64,000 bases of DNA from VXOI01 sp965197575 (lineage in GTDB: Bacteria > Chloroflexota > Dehalococcoidia > Lucifugimonadales > UBA3495), in assembly GCA_965197575.1 (NCBI GenBank), contig OZ240214.1:4030001-4094000 (forward strand), in the 5' to 3' direction. Below, one piece after another: positions 43,455 to 52,224 of this stretch (within the stretch, counting starts at the first letter, position 1; the number at the start of each line of letters is the position of its first letter). The notes under the pieces were generated by a model. The model saw only the letters and a list, made by a program, of their open reading frames with translations. It was not told where the DNA came from and searched no databases. Position numbers and translations under genes: made by a program.

Positions 43455-43543
43455 AGTCAGAAGTCACGCCCGGTTCACGCGCGGCGTATTGACGCGAGTC
43501 CGTTGCGAGTGTAAATCCGCCCGGTAAAGGTGTCAAACTCAGC

Positions 43544-43697
43544 CCCACCGGACCAGGGTCTTTTAATTGTCCATGCGGATGGCGAAGTGCCCAGGGCAAC
43601 ACTCGTGGTTGCCCCTATGGGGTAACGTGGTGTTGGGTGTGGCGGCGGCCATTGTGGAATCCTTGGACGGACAATTAAAAGACCCTGCCCACCGGAC
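43544..43697. mobile_element. 134-bp MITE with perfect 19-bp TIRs and 10-bp target duplication
   Basis: Inverted repeats cagggtcttttaattgtcc at 43554-43572 and 43669-43687 are perfect. Directly outside both is cccaccggac (43544-43553 and 43688-43697). No coding capacity. The ends share CAGGGYCTTTTMA with the nested MITE at 6882-6949. The helper transposase is not in this window. Duplication length fits IS4- or ISAs1-type elements. Confidence 0.82.
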
Positions 43698-43704
43698 GCC
43701 GCTG

Positions 43705-44349
43705 CTACCAGGCGGGCGGCTTGGTGATTTGGGCGCGGCCAGCGGTGATGACGCCGGGAAACTGGCTGGCGGCCAAAACGCTTGCGTTGATTTCCCTGAA
43801 CGACCAGCTCGCTCTTTGTACAAGCGCCCGGCTTGGTTTGCCGTGGCGTTGAGGGTTGATGACGCCTACCGTCTTCCCGAATCTCTTGACTGCGTACTCT
43901 ATTGGAAGCATCAGGTCAGAGTCATTGGAGATAACCACAGCCTCGTCAAACACGTCGTCGACGCAGTCTATCAGCAAGAGCGTTGCCAGATTCACATCAG
44001 AGCGCTTTTCCTCCGTCCTCAGAATCGACGCCACCAAGGGCCGTGCGCCCGGAGCAGGATATACCAAGGGATAAGCAGGCCAATTTTGTGGATGCGAGAC
44101 AAAATGGCCGTAATGTATGTTCAGATTAGGGAGTGTATGGAGGGCTCTCAAATAATTTTGTTGCCTGGCCGGGGCCTGCTGGTCGTGAGGCAAAGGTATG
44201 ATTCTAGCTGTGAAATATCTAATCCTGCCAATGCTGCGGCCGGGCAAGAGCCTTTGACACATTGCCGAAAGGTTCAGCCACTTATACGCCGTCCCCCTGA
44301 GCGCCCCGTAGTAGAGGTTGAACCCGTCGATATAGACGTTGGCTTTCAC
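43705..44349 (-). CDS. NYN-domain (PIN-like) putative ribonuclease
   Basis: Protein of 214 aa from GTG 44349 (AGGA six bases upstream). KANVYIDGFNLYYGALRGT is the N-terminal motif with the metal-binding Asp. KRSDVNLATLLLIDCVDD and AVVISNDSDLMLPIEYAVKR give the other acidic residues. This is the NYN (LabA/DUF88) fold, a Mg2+-dependent RNase related to PIN toxins. Stands alone. Targets unknown. Confidence 0.85.
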   Translation of the reverse strand: MKANVYIDGFNLYYGALRGTAYKWLNLSAMCQRLLPGRSIGRIRYFTARIIPLPHDQQAPARQQNYLRALHTLPNLNIHYGHFVSHPQNWPAYPLVYPAPGARPLVASILRTEEKRSDVNLATLLLIDCVDDVFDEAVVISNDSDLMLPIEYAVKRFGKTVGVINPQRHGKPSRALVQRASWSFREINASVLAASQFPGVITAGRAQITKPPAW

Positions 44350-44370
44350 TGATAATCCTGTAAATGCAAC

Positions 44371-44392
44371 GGCCACCCCTTACGAGGTGGCC
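44371..44392 (-). terminator. Hairpin between LLM paralogue 6 and the NYN gene
   Basis: ggccacc / ggtggcc stem with an eight-base loop, about 120 bases past the LLM stop and just upstream of the NYN start. Confidence 0.5.
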
Positions 44393-44513
44393 GCTGCGCC
44401 CAAACGCTCGCAAGCGAGTGGGGTGGTCGCACCTAGACAGTATCCGGTTCCTGCGCGATTGTCAACAGTTAAGCACGCGGCACGCGATGGTGGGGCAAGG
44501 CTACGCCGCTGGC

Positions 44514-45704
44514 CTAGTCCGCTGGAACGGCGGCTTCCACCTTGCCCTTGAAGGCGGGCATCACTTCCTTGGCGAACCATTCCAGTTGTTCGGTGATCAT
44601 GCTTTGGGGGGTGCCTACGGGGTGGCTGACGCCGACCCGTTCCAAGCCCGGATATTCCTTCTCGACGGCCTTCAACTGCTCGATGACCCGGTCAGGCGGG
44701 CCGGCCAGGAACGCGCCCGTCTCGACTGCGCTCTGAATCGTGGGCAGGCCGGCGAAGGGGGCACGGGTGGGGTCGCTGATGTCGCGGATTTGCTCCTCGG
44801 ACAGGCGGCGGGTCAACCGCAGCGGGCCGAACATCTTGAGGTTCTCTTCGAAGAAACCCTGCGACTCCTCCATCGCCTGCTCCACGGAGGGGGCAAGATG
44901 GAAGTGGAAGCCGACGCTGAGGCCCTCGCCCGGCTGCGGGTCCTGGTGGCCGGCGCGTATCATGGCGTCGCGGTAGCCATAGACGATGCTGTCCATCGCG
45001 CCGCCCTCGGCCACGCCACCGCCGATTATGCCCTTGATGCCATGCTTGACCATGAAGTCCAGAGCGCGTTGGGTGCCGCCCTGAATCGGCTGCCAGCACT
45101 CCACCGGCAGCTTGCGCGGGCGCGGCACCAGCGTCAACTCCTTCAGGGTGTAGCCCCGATAGGGGACCTCCGGCGGCAGGGTGTAGTTCTTCCCTTGGTG
45201 AGAAAAGGACTCTTCGTTGAACGCCTTGAAGATGATCTCGACCTGCTCTTCGAACAGCTCGCGGTTGGCGTCCTGGTCTTGCAGGGGCGAGCCGAAGCTC
45301 TCAACCTCGCGGGTGTGGTAGCCCCGGCCCACTCCAAAGATGACCCGCCCGCCGGTCAGGATGTCGGCGGTCGCGAAGTCTTCGGCCAGACGCAACGGAT
45401 GCCACATCGGAGCGATGTTGAAGCCGCAGCCGAACTTGAGGTTTTGGGTCAGATGGGCCAGGTGGACATTGACCATCAGCAGATTGGGCAGGCACTCGTA
45501 GCCTTCCGGCTGGAAGTGATGCTCGGCCATCCACATTGTGTCGTAGCCGTGCTGGTCCATCGTCGTAGCGATGGCCTCGGTCTTCTCGAACACCGTGGAC
45601 AGGTGGTCGTTGCCGAACGACCGGTCGTTGACCGCGATGCCGCCGTAGCCCACATTGGTCATATCGACGTGGCCGGCGAAGAGACTGTCGAATTTGGTGA
45701 TCAT
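44514..45704 (-). CDS. LLM-class flavin-dependent oxidoreductase (paralogue 6)
   Basis: Luciferase-like enzyme, 396 aa from ATG 45704. MITKFDSLFAGHVDMTNVGY begins it. DTMWMAEHHFQPEGYECLPN, CGFNIAPMWHPLRLAEDFAT and GGRVIFGVGRGYHTREVESF are family blocks. A frame continuous with it runs far upstream but is out of frame with the next LLM gene and not real. It follows paralogue 7 by about 60 bases on the same strand, so the two are probably co-transcribed. Confidence 0.9.
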   Translation of the reverse strand: MITKFDSLFAGHVDMTNVGYGGIAVNDRSFGNDHLSTVFEKTEAIATTMDQHGYDTMWMAEHHFQPEGYECLPNLLMVNVHLAHLTQNLKFGCGFNIAPMWHPLRLAEDFATADILTGGRVIFGVGRGYHTREVESFGSPLQDQDANRELFEEQVEIIFKAFNEESFSHQGKNYTLPPEVPYRGYTLKELTLVPRPRKLPVECWQPIQGGTQRALDFMVKHGIKGIIGGGVAEGGAMDSIVYGYRDAMIRAGHQDPQPGEGLSVGFHFHLAPSVEQAMEESQGFFEENLKMFGPLRLTRRLSEEQIRDISDPTRAPFAGLPTIQSAVETGAFLAGPPDRVIEQLKAVEKEYPGLERVGVSHPVGTPQSMITEQLEWFAKEVMPAFKGKVEAAVPAD

Positions 45705-45766
45705 GGTCGCGTAACTCCTCCGCTCAACTTCCTCTCCCATCGTGGGAAAGGGGACTGATGGCTTGG

Positions 45767-46930
45767 CTATTCGTAGGGCTGGAGTTGGATTTCGTGAAGG
45801 GCGGGGATTACTTCCTTGCCCAGTAACTCGACGGAGCGCATCACGTCGGCGTGGTCCATGTCGCCCTCGTTGCCGTAGATGTGCAGGTAGCCGGGGTTCA
45901 GGCGCTCGATGATGTTGCTCAGCTTGCGGGTAACGGTGTCGGGGCTGCCGACAATGATGTTGTCCACGTCCTGCAACTCCTGATAGCTCATCCGGCGTCC
46001 GAACCCGCCCGCGCCGGGAAGCTGGCGCTGTATGCGCACGGCCTCGCGGGACTGGTAGCCGGGCGGGTCGTTGTGCTCCACAGGGCCGCGGTTGCGGTGG
46101 TTCTCCGTCCAGAGGAAGGTCTGGCCGATCTCTTGGGCCTTCTCGTCGGTGTCGGCGCAGAACACCCGCAACAGGTAGCCGAAGTGCTCCGGCCCAGGGG
46201 TGAACCCGACTTCCTTGGCGGTGTCGATGTAGACGCCCTTGAGGCCCTCGGTGTAGTCCAGCAACGAACCCAGGTTCATGTAGGGGTGCTGGTGGCGGGC
46301 GGCCCAGACCACGCTCTCCGGGCTGGACAGGCCGGGGAACCAGATGGGCGGATGCGGGTCCTGCACCGGGCGCACCCAGGGGTTGACGACGCGGTACTGG
46401 TAGAACTGTCCCTCGAACCGGAAGGGGCCGGGCTGGGTCCAACACTTGATGATGAGATCGTGGGCTTCCTCGAACCGGGCGCGGTTCTCGGCGGGGATGA
46501 TGCCCCCGGCCAGGCTTTCGACGGCAGTGCCCCGGACGAAGCCGGAGATGATGCGCCCGTTGGAGAAGCAGTCCAGCATGGCGATTTCTTCGGCCATGCG
46601 GATGGGGTCGTTGACGGCGATGACGTTGCCCAAGATGGCGATCTTGGCGTTCTTGGTGACTTTGGAGATGACGGCGGCGTCCAGGTTCACCGCGGGCTTC
46701 ATGCACCAGTAGGAGGAATGGTGCTCGTTGGACATGATGCCGTCGAAGCCCGAATCGTCGGCCAGAGCGTACTGCTCATGGTACTGGTTATAAAGGACGT
46801 GGGCCTTCTCCGGGTCGAAGAAGGTGTTGGGGAACCCCAACCGCCCGGACTCGTACTGCTCCAAGTCGGAGTCGGTAATGTGAGCATAAGGCTGCTCGGA
46901 AAACCAAAAAACTTCCACCGTGTCTTTCAT
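45767..46930 (-). CDS. LLM-class flavin-dependent oxidoreductase (paralogue 7)
   Basis: Luciferase-like enzyme, 387 aa from ATG 46930 with AAGGAG upstream. EVFWFSEQPYAHI at the start, FDGIMSNEHHSSYWCMKPAV, NVIAVNDPIRMAEEIAMLD and NGRIISGFVRGTAVESLAGG are conserved blocks. Tandem with paralogue 6 but only distantly similar, so they may form two steps or two components, as luciferase alpha/beta chains do. That is inference. Confidence 0.9.
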   Translation of the reverse strand: MKDTVEVFWFSEQPYAHITDSDLEQYESGRLGFPNTFFDPEKAHVLYNQYHEQYALADDSGFDGIMSNEHHSSYWCMKPAVNLDAAVISKVTKNAKIAILGNVIAVNDPIRMAEEIAMLDCFSNGRIISGFVRGTAVESLAGGIIPAENRARFEEAHDLIIKCWTQPGPFRFEGQFYQYRVVNPWVRPVQDPHPPIWFPGLSSPESVVWAARHQHPYMNLGSLLDYTEGLKGVYIDTAKEVGFTPGPEHFGYLLRVFCADTDEKAQEIGQTFLWTENHRNRGPVEHNDPPGYQSREAVRIQRQLPGAGGFGRRMSYQELQDVDNIIVGSPDTVTRKLSNIIERLNPGYLHIYGNEGDMDHADVMRSVELLGKEVIPALHEIQLQPYE

Positions 46931-47044
46931 CGAAAACGGCTCCTTGGGACGGCGTAACAAATCAGCAGGCCCGCGAAAGCGGAACTGCGGTTGCCCGCAA
47001 TCTAACCATTGGGCGGCAGGGTGTCAAGGATGAGACGGTAGGCA

Positions 47045-48172
47045 TCAGGCAACTATCGCAAAGTTGCGCGGGTCTCTCAACGAGTACTGCTTACCTTCAC
47101 GGTGAATGTCGCCATCCAAGCTTACTTCAATACCATCCCGGAAGGCGCGCAAAACTTTCTCACGGTCTTCCACGTCGAACTGGACTTGCAAAACAACCGG
47201 GCGGCCATCAATTTGATGCAACACCACTGCGCGTCCATCAAACTCTTCTCGCGACTCTCGATCCAGCCGCACAATCTCACTGACTACGTGAACATCTGGG
47301 AACGGGCTAGTTCGGCGCAACCACTCTGCTCCATCTGCGAGCACATCCGCAGAACTCTCCGCAAAAACGAACTCTTCGCTGGACACATCAGAAGGGCGCA
47401 CTGCCGCCCACGACAGCCCGACCTTGATGCCATGCGCCTGCCGTGCCAACGCTGCCACTGCATCACAGAAATTGGCACTGACTCCTAGTGGAACCGCATT
47501 CTCAAAGGTCGAAATATCCTCGCCGCCAAGCACTGCCTCCGCAATTTTGCCAGCCTCGCGCAAACCACCGTTAAGAGCAATTGTGGCGCGACGAGCAAAG
47601 GGTACAGGGAAAGAATCCCCTAAACCCACTTGAACTCCGTAACCCGCAGACACACGAGAATGCAGAGTCAAATCGTATCCTGTTTCATATCCAGGCAGCG
47701 GATGAACTCCTCGCAGATATTCCACCACTATCCCACTGAAACGGCCCAAATACACCGGTCTTCCCGGACGCTCGGCAGCCCTGGCCGACGCCGCCAACAA
47801 ATTACGGGAATAGTCCAACAAATTCGCACTATCGTCGAGCGATAAGCTGGATTCCCCATAACCGTTCAGCGATTGCAGCCTGATGACATCGGCCCCGGCT
47901 CCTATGAGGTCATAAAAGACATCAAGCTGGGAACGCTGCTCTACTTCGGAAAGGGTCTCAACTACTTCGGAAATTCGTACGGCGTATCTACGCGACCATT
48001 CCTGCAATGGCACCAGGATTTCCTGGACTTCCCCATTGTGCTCCCAAGCCCATACTGCAATGCTGTCGCGCCATATCTCCTGCCTAATCCATTCCTTTGT
48101 TTCGAGGTAAGCGCGCAGCATCGCCGGAGATATTCGGCGAAAGGCTGCTGAATCTCTGATTTGCACTTGCAT
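47045..48172 (-). CDS. Hypothetical protein, partner of the DUF4365 gene
   Basis: Protein of 375 aa, MQVQIRDSAAFRRISPAMLR at the start, WAWEHNGEVQEILVPLQEWS, FENAVPLGVSANFCDAVAAL and VVLHQIDGRPVVLQVQFDVE inside. No membrane segment or recognised domain. It begins 11 bases after the DUF4365 stop, so one operon is likely. Possibly the effector or regulator of a nuclease module. Confidence 0.65.
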   Translation of the reverse strand: MQVQIRDSAAFRRISPAMLRAYLETKEWIRQEIWRDSIAVWAWEHNGEVQEILVPLQEWSRRYAVRISEVVETLSEVEQRSQLDVFYDLIGAGADVIRLQSLNGYGESSLSLDDSANLLDYSRNLLAASARAAERPGRPVYLGRFSGIVVEYLRGVHPLPGYETGYDLTLHSRVSAGYGVQVGLGDSFPVPFARRATIALNGGLREAGKIAEAVLGGEDISTFENAVPLGVSANFCDAVAALARQAHGIKVGLSWAAVRPSDVSSEEFVFAESSADVLADGAEWLRRTSPFPDVHVVSEIVRLDRESREEFDGRAVVLHQIDGRPVVLQVQFDVEDREKVLRAFRDGIEVSLDGDIHREGKQYSLRDPRNFAIVA

Positions 48173-48183
48173 TGCTGGCCTCG

Positions 48184-48654
48184 CTAATTGAGCAACTGGT
48201 CGAACATATTCCGTAAGCCATTCTGGTCAAATATATTCGCCATAGGCACTTCAACTCGGACAGTTGATGAATTGTTTGAGAAAGGCAATCCCATTAGTGA
48301 AACCCAATATGCGCATTTTCGTAAATTCATTTCGTAATGACTTTGAGAAAGCCAAAAGTTGTCGTTGGCAGACATAGTAAATAAAATCAAGACTTGCGGT
48401 AGGTTGTCATTTTCTATCAATTGATTGTAGTTTTCTGCACGCAAATCGTAAATGATATTTCCGTTTCTGATGTCGTATTGTGTTGTTGACTTAAGCTGAA
48501 AATCTACACGATCTCTGCCACGGTCGTAAGATTTGATAGTCCCGTCTATTCCGTGGTCATCCACTTCATAGCGGGACAGATTAAAGCCGGTGCTGAATAT
48601 CACAGCACGAACATAAGACAAGGACATCTGCTCCTGCCTGAAATTAGGGGCCAT
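48184..48654 (-). CDS. DUF4365 nuclease-like protein
   Basis: Protein of 156 aa. DDHGIDGTIKSYDRGRDRVD followed by FQLKST gives the D...QxK active-site pattern (Asp37, Gln53, Lys55) of DUF4365, a PD-(D/E)xK-like fold seen in defence-associated genes. The sequence is markedly A/T-richer than its neighbours, suggesting recent gain. Downstream partner of unknown family. Confidence 0.75.
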   Translation of the reverse strand: MAPNFRQEQMSLSYVRAVIFSTGFNLSRYEVDDHGIDGTIKSYDRGRDRVDFQLKSTTQYDIRNGNIIYDLRAENYNQLIENDNLPQVLILFTMSANDNFWLSQSHYEMNLRKCAYWVSLMGLPFSNNSSTVRVEVPMANIFDQNGLRNMFDQLLN

Positions 48655-48759
48655 TGCTCTTCTTCTGGAAGTAACTGCGTTCTCCTAAACCTTCGATGCA
48701 AAGGGCTATCGCGACGCTAGAATAGCACAATACTCCAATTCCCCTAAAAGCCCACGTCC

Positions 48760-50025
48760 TCACGCCGCCGCGGGGTGCGCCGCCAGCTCCCGGCCTGCCT
48801 TGCGGCCCACCCCAAACCAGAACGTTATCAGCGGGCACAGCCCCGCCGCCGCGGTTATCGCCAGCGGCCAGCCTACTTCGGCGGCGGCTATGGTCAGGGG
48901 CCAGGCTCCCAGGTAGTGGAAGCCGGGGGTGAAGTGGAGCACGCCCATTACCCGTCCGCGCACCGCCGCCGGGGCCGACAGTTGCATGATGGTGGTCGCC
49001 AGCGGCCAGACGCTACCGATGCTTAACATCCCCATTAACAGGAACAGCGCCCACGTCACCCAGAACCAGTCGCTCCAGGCAAACAGCGTCTGCGTGGCGC
49101 AAAAAACCATCAGGCAGGCCAGTAGCCAGCGATACAACCAAGCCCGGTCCATAAAGGACAGCGACAGGCTGCCGGCGAGAGAGCCGATGCCCGACCCCAA
49201 CAGCAACAACCCGACTTCAGACGCGCCGCTGTTCAACTGGTCTTTGGCGAAGGCGGGTATTACCTGGAGGTGCGACATTCCGAACCCGCCAAAAGAGATG
49301 GCCAGCACGAGGACCGTCAGCAACACCGGCGTATCACGGATGACCGTCAGCCCTTCCACGATGTTACGCAACAGGGGCTGGCGAGCCGGGGCCGGGCTGT
49401 TGCCCGTCCGGCGGACCAGCGAGAGGAAGAGGACGCTAACCCCGTAGCACGATGCGTTCAGCGCCAGCACCGCGCCCATGCCCCAAAGATCTATCAACAC
49501 CCCGGCCAGCGGCGGGCCGACAATCCGCCCGGCGTGTACCGCGGCGTTAAACTGCGCCACCGCGTCCAGTAACGTCCGCTCGTCCACCAGGTCGGAAAGC
49601 ATCGTCACCCGCGCCGGCATATTCAACGCCTGCAAGACGCCCAGCAACGCCGCCGACAGGTAGATGTGCCAGAGGTCTACGATTTCCGTGATGGTCAGTA
49701 CGGCCAGCCCGGCAATCATCGCCCCCACCAGCGCTTGGGTGACCATCAGTAGCAGCTTCCGGTCTACCCGGTCGGCGATGATGCCGCCGACCATCAGGAG
49801 ACCAACGTTGGGAATGCCGTAAAAGAATAGCGTCAGCCCCAACTTGGTCTTGTCGCCGGTAATTTCCAGCACCAGCCAGCCGAGGACGAGAAACTGCATC
49901 CCTTGGGAAATGGACTGAGTGAGCGACCCGGCCCAGTACCAGCGGAACGCGGCAGTCCGCCACGGCCCCTGCATCCGGCTCCAGTAGGAAGTAGCGGGCG
50001 AAGAAGGCGGCGCGCCCCCTACCAA
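48760..50025 (-). CDS. Major facilitator superfamily transporter
   Basis: Twelve-helix membrane transporter, 421 aa, of the enterobactin-exporter/MFS_3 type. MQFLVLGWLVLEITGDKTKL, GGIIADRVDRKLLLMVTQAL (the loop 2-3 signature) and LLGSGIGSLAGSLSLSFMDR are visible. Expected to export small molecules or drugs by proton antiport. It follows the cupin gene on the same strand. Confidence 0.9.
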   Translation of the reverse strand: MVGGAPPSSPATSYWSRMQGPWRTAAFRWYWAGSLTQSISQGMQFLVLGWLVLEITGDKTKLGLTLFFYGIPNVGLLMVGGIIADRVDRKLLLMVTQALVGAMIAGLAVLTITEIVDLWHIYLSAALLGVLQALNMPARVTMLSDLVDERTLLDAVAQFNAAVHAGRIVGPPLAGVLIDLWGMGAVLALNASCYGVSVLFLSLVRRTGNSPAPARQPLLRNIVEGLTVIRDTPVLLTVLVLAISFGGFGMSHLQVIPAFAKDQLNSGASEVGLLLLGSGIGSLAGSLSLSFMDRAWLYRWLLACLMVFCATQTLFAWSDWFWVTWALFLLMGMLSIGSVWPLATTIMQLSAPAAVRGRVMGVLHFTPGFHYLGAWPLTIAAAEVGWPLAITAAAGLCPLITFWFGVGRKAGRELAAHPAAA

Positions 50026-50097
50026 TGGAGGGTTCTCATAAACGGTCTGTTCGGGCCAACGCGCGGGAATCCATGAGACGCGGCCAGGTCGACGGCC

Positions 50098-50433
50098 CTA
50101 GTCCGGGATGCCCATGCTTACGCTGCGGTAGCTGCCGCCGATGGCGCGGGTCTGGTGGCCTTGGCCGGTCATGTCCTCGGCCAGCAGCACGTCTCCCGGC
50201 TGGAACTGGCGGGATGAGCCGTCGCCGCAGGTCACTTCCATGCTCCCGGAAATTACGATCAGGTACTGCCGCCGGGTAGGGTGGTGCCAGTCGCTGAAGC
50301 TGTTTTCGGCCGACCGCCGGAAGACCAGGTCTTCTCCCGCCTTGGTGGCGATGCGCTCGACGTCTCCCGAGGGGATGTCCAGCTCTTCGAAGTGGGCTTG
50401 GCCGTCGTCGCCGGTGTAGATGCGTACTATCAT
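50098..50433 (-). CDS. Small cupin-domain protein
   Basis: Single-domain cupin, 111 aa. FSDWHHPTRRQYLIVISGSM and QFQPGDVLLAEDMTGQGHQT carry the two cupin motifs, with His, Gln and His as likely metal ligands. Last gene of the ABC operon by layout. May be a small-molecule sensor or enzyme for the transported compound. Confidence 0.85.
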   Translation of the reverse strand: MIVRIYTGDDGQAHFEELDIPSGDVERIATKAGEDLVFRRSAENSFSDWHHPTRRQYLIVISGSMEVTCGDGSSRQFQPGDVLLAEDMTGQGHQTRAIGGSYRSVSMGIPD

Positions 50434-50525
50434 TTATCTGCCTCAAGACTCATCGAATTCGGTTGGCTCCCCCGTACTCCCAATGTTGCGGGGGAACTCG
50501 CAGGCAGTATAGCGGATGGGGGGAG

Positions 50526-51215
50526 CTAAGGGCTCGTCAGGGACCCGTCGATCATCTCTATGCGGCGGTCGCCGGCTTCGGCCAGGGTCAGGTCGTGAGT
50601 GGCGGCAATCACGGTGGTGCCCTCGGCGGCAATCTCCCGCAGGGTGGCGGTGATGGAGCGGGCGGTGGTGGTGTCCAACTCCCCCGTCGGCTCGTCGGCG
50701 AACACCACTTCCGGCCCGGTGACCAGCGCGCGGGCGATGGACACCCTCTGTTGCTCGCCCCCGGAAAGCTCGTAGGGACGGTGCCGCGCCCGGGGCCCCA
50801 ACCCTACCGAGTCCAACACCTGTTGCGCTCTCCGCCGCCGTTCCCGCCAGGGCACGCCGATGATGTGGAGGGGCAGTTCCACGTTTTCTTGGGCCGATAG
50901 CAACGGCATCAGTCCGAACGACTGGAATACGAAGCCTATCTTGCGCCGCCGCAACTCGACCAGCTCCTTCTCCGGCAGCCGCGACAGGTCTTCGCCCCGG
51001 AACAACGCCGCGCCGCTGGTGGGCCGGTCGAGGCCCGACAACAGGTTGAGCAGCGTGGTCTTGCCGGAGCCGGAGCGCCCGGTGAGCACCAGCAGCTCGC
51101 CGGCCCGCACCTCCAGGTCCACCTCGTTCACGGCCCAGACGGTCGAGCCTCCAGTCTCGAACGCCCGGCTCAGCGAGGACGCGCCGATAACCCCGTTGTT
51201 CATTCCGTCGTTCAT
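50526..51215 (-). CDS. ABC transporter ATP-binding protein B (LolD/MacB type)
   Basis: ATPase of 229 aa. Walker A LTGRSGSGKTTLLNLLSG, Q-loop FQSFGLMP, signature ELSGGEQQRVSIARAL, Walker B VVFADEPTGELD and H-loop AATHDL are all intact. Its start overlaps the stop of ATPase A by four bases (ATGA). With ATPase A and the two large permeases it makes an FtsX-class transporter. Confidence 0.93.
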   Translation of the reverse strand: MNDGMNNGVIGASSLSRAFETGGSTVWAVNEVDLEVRAGELLVLTGRSGSGKTTLLNLLSGLDRPTSGAALFRGEDLSRLPEKELVELRRRKIGFVFQSFGLMPLLSAQENVELPLHIIGVPWRERRRRAQQVLDSVGLGPRARHRPYELSGGEQQRVSIARALVTGPEVVFADEPTGELDTTTARSITATLREIAAEGTTVIAATHDLTLAEAGDRRIEMIDGSLTSP

Positions 51216-52183
51216 TCCGTCGTCCCCTGATCGCCGCTGCGGGAGCCGCCGCCGTCACCTAAGTATGATGGTCTCAGGGTGATCTGGCCGTCCTCAAGCC
51301 CCAGCCGGGCCAGCCCCCTTTGTGTACTAGAGGGGCGGAAGCGGTCGGCGTACTCTTGGGGTAGCTGCAAACGCCCGGCCTCGTCGACCACCAAGAATTC
51401 GTCCTCGGTGCGAGAGCCGTCGCGCTGGTACGAGGCGGTCGAAATCGTCTCTGAGCTGATGCGGCCGTCGCGGATGTGGACCACCCGGTCCACGAACTGC
51501 GAGACTCCCGGGTAGTGGGTGACGATGATAACGGTGAGGCCAAAGCCCCGGTTCAAGGTGCGGAGCATCTCGAACACCTGAACGGCGGTGGCCGTGTCCA
51601 ACTCCCCGGTCGGCTCGTCGGCCAGAAGCAACGGGGGTTGGTTGGCGAGGGCGACGCCGATGGCGGCCCGTTGTTGCTCGCCGCCCGAAAGCTGGTGGGG
51701 CATCCGGCCCGCCTTGTCGCCGATTCCCAGGGCATCCAGGACCTCCTGCGCCCAAGCGCGCCGACGGCTGCCGGGCTGTCCGGCCAAGGCCATGGGAAGC
51801 TCGATGTTGTCGGCGACGCTGAGGTAGGGCACCAGGTTGCGGGCGGTGGCCTGCCAAACGAAGCCCACGTCCTGCCGACGGTACTGCACCAGGCGCTGCT
51901 CCGAAATGTCCAGCAGGTCGCGCTCGCCGACCCAGACCTGCCCCGCCGACGGGCTGTCCAAGCCCGCCAGGATGTTCAGCAGGGTGCTCTTGCCGCTGCC
52001 GCTGGCCCCGACGATGGCGATCAACTCGCCCCGGTCGACGGTCAAGTCCAGTCCGCGCAACGCCACCACTTCCAGTTCGGCCCGCTTGTAAATCTTGAAC
52101 AGGTCGCGGCAGACGACGAACGGACCGGCCCCGTTTCCCGCGGATGCGCCCTGGTCGTTGCGATATTGGATTTGCGTGTGCAT
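51212..52183 (-). CDS. ABC transporter ATP-binding protein A with AbrB-like tail
   Basis: ATPase of 323 aa from ATG 52183. Walker A VGASGSGKSTLLNILAGLD, signature QLSGGEQQRAAIGVAL and Walker B LLLADEPTGELDTA are intact. The normal domain ends near residue 225. The extra 95 residues include LVVDEAGRLQLPQEYADRF, which looks like an AbrB/MazE swapped-hairpin, and GLEDGQITLRPS. This extension is unusual and may regulate the pump. Confidence 0.9.
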   Translation of the reverse strand: MHTQIQYRNDQGASAGNGAGPFVVCRDLFKIYKRAELEVVALRGLDLTVDRGELIAIVGASGSGKSTLLNILAGLDSPSAGQVWVGERDLLDISEQRLVQYRRQDVGFVWQATARNLVPYLSVADNIELPMALAGQPGSRRRAWAQEVLDALGIGDKAGRMPHQLSGGEQQRAAIGVALANQPPLLLADEPTGELDTATAVQVFEMLRTLNRGFGLTVIIVTHYPGVSQFVDRVVHIRDGRISSETISTASYQRDGSRTEDEFLVVDEAGRLQLPQEYADRFRPSSTQRGLARLGLEDGQITLRPSYLGDGGGSRSGDQGTTE

Positions 52184-52185
52184 TG

Positions 52186-52217
52186 CCCTCACCCTAACCC
52201 TCTCCCAAGGGGAGAGG
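52186..52217. repeat. 'ccctcaccctaaccctc' repeat with hairpin, copy 2
   Basis: Same unit as at 40604, pairing ctctccc with ggagag. It overlaps the region between permease B stop and ATPase A start. Confidence 0.6.
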
Positions 52218-52224
52218 GAACGTA

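Noticed and set aside
44364..45758. 464-codon open frame on the plus strand
   Set aside because: Antisense to LLM paralogue 6, with low-complexity composition.
44514..46706. Apparent 730-aa fusion of two LLM genes
   Set aside because: The N-terminal 330 residues are an out-of-frame reading of paralogue 7. Paralogue 6 starts at 45704 with a normal N-terminus.
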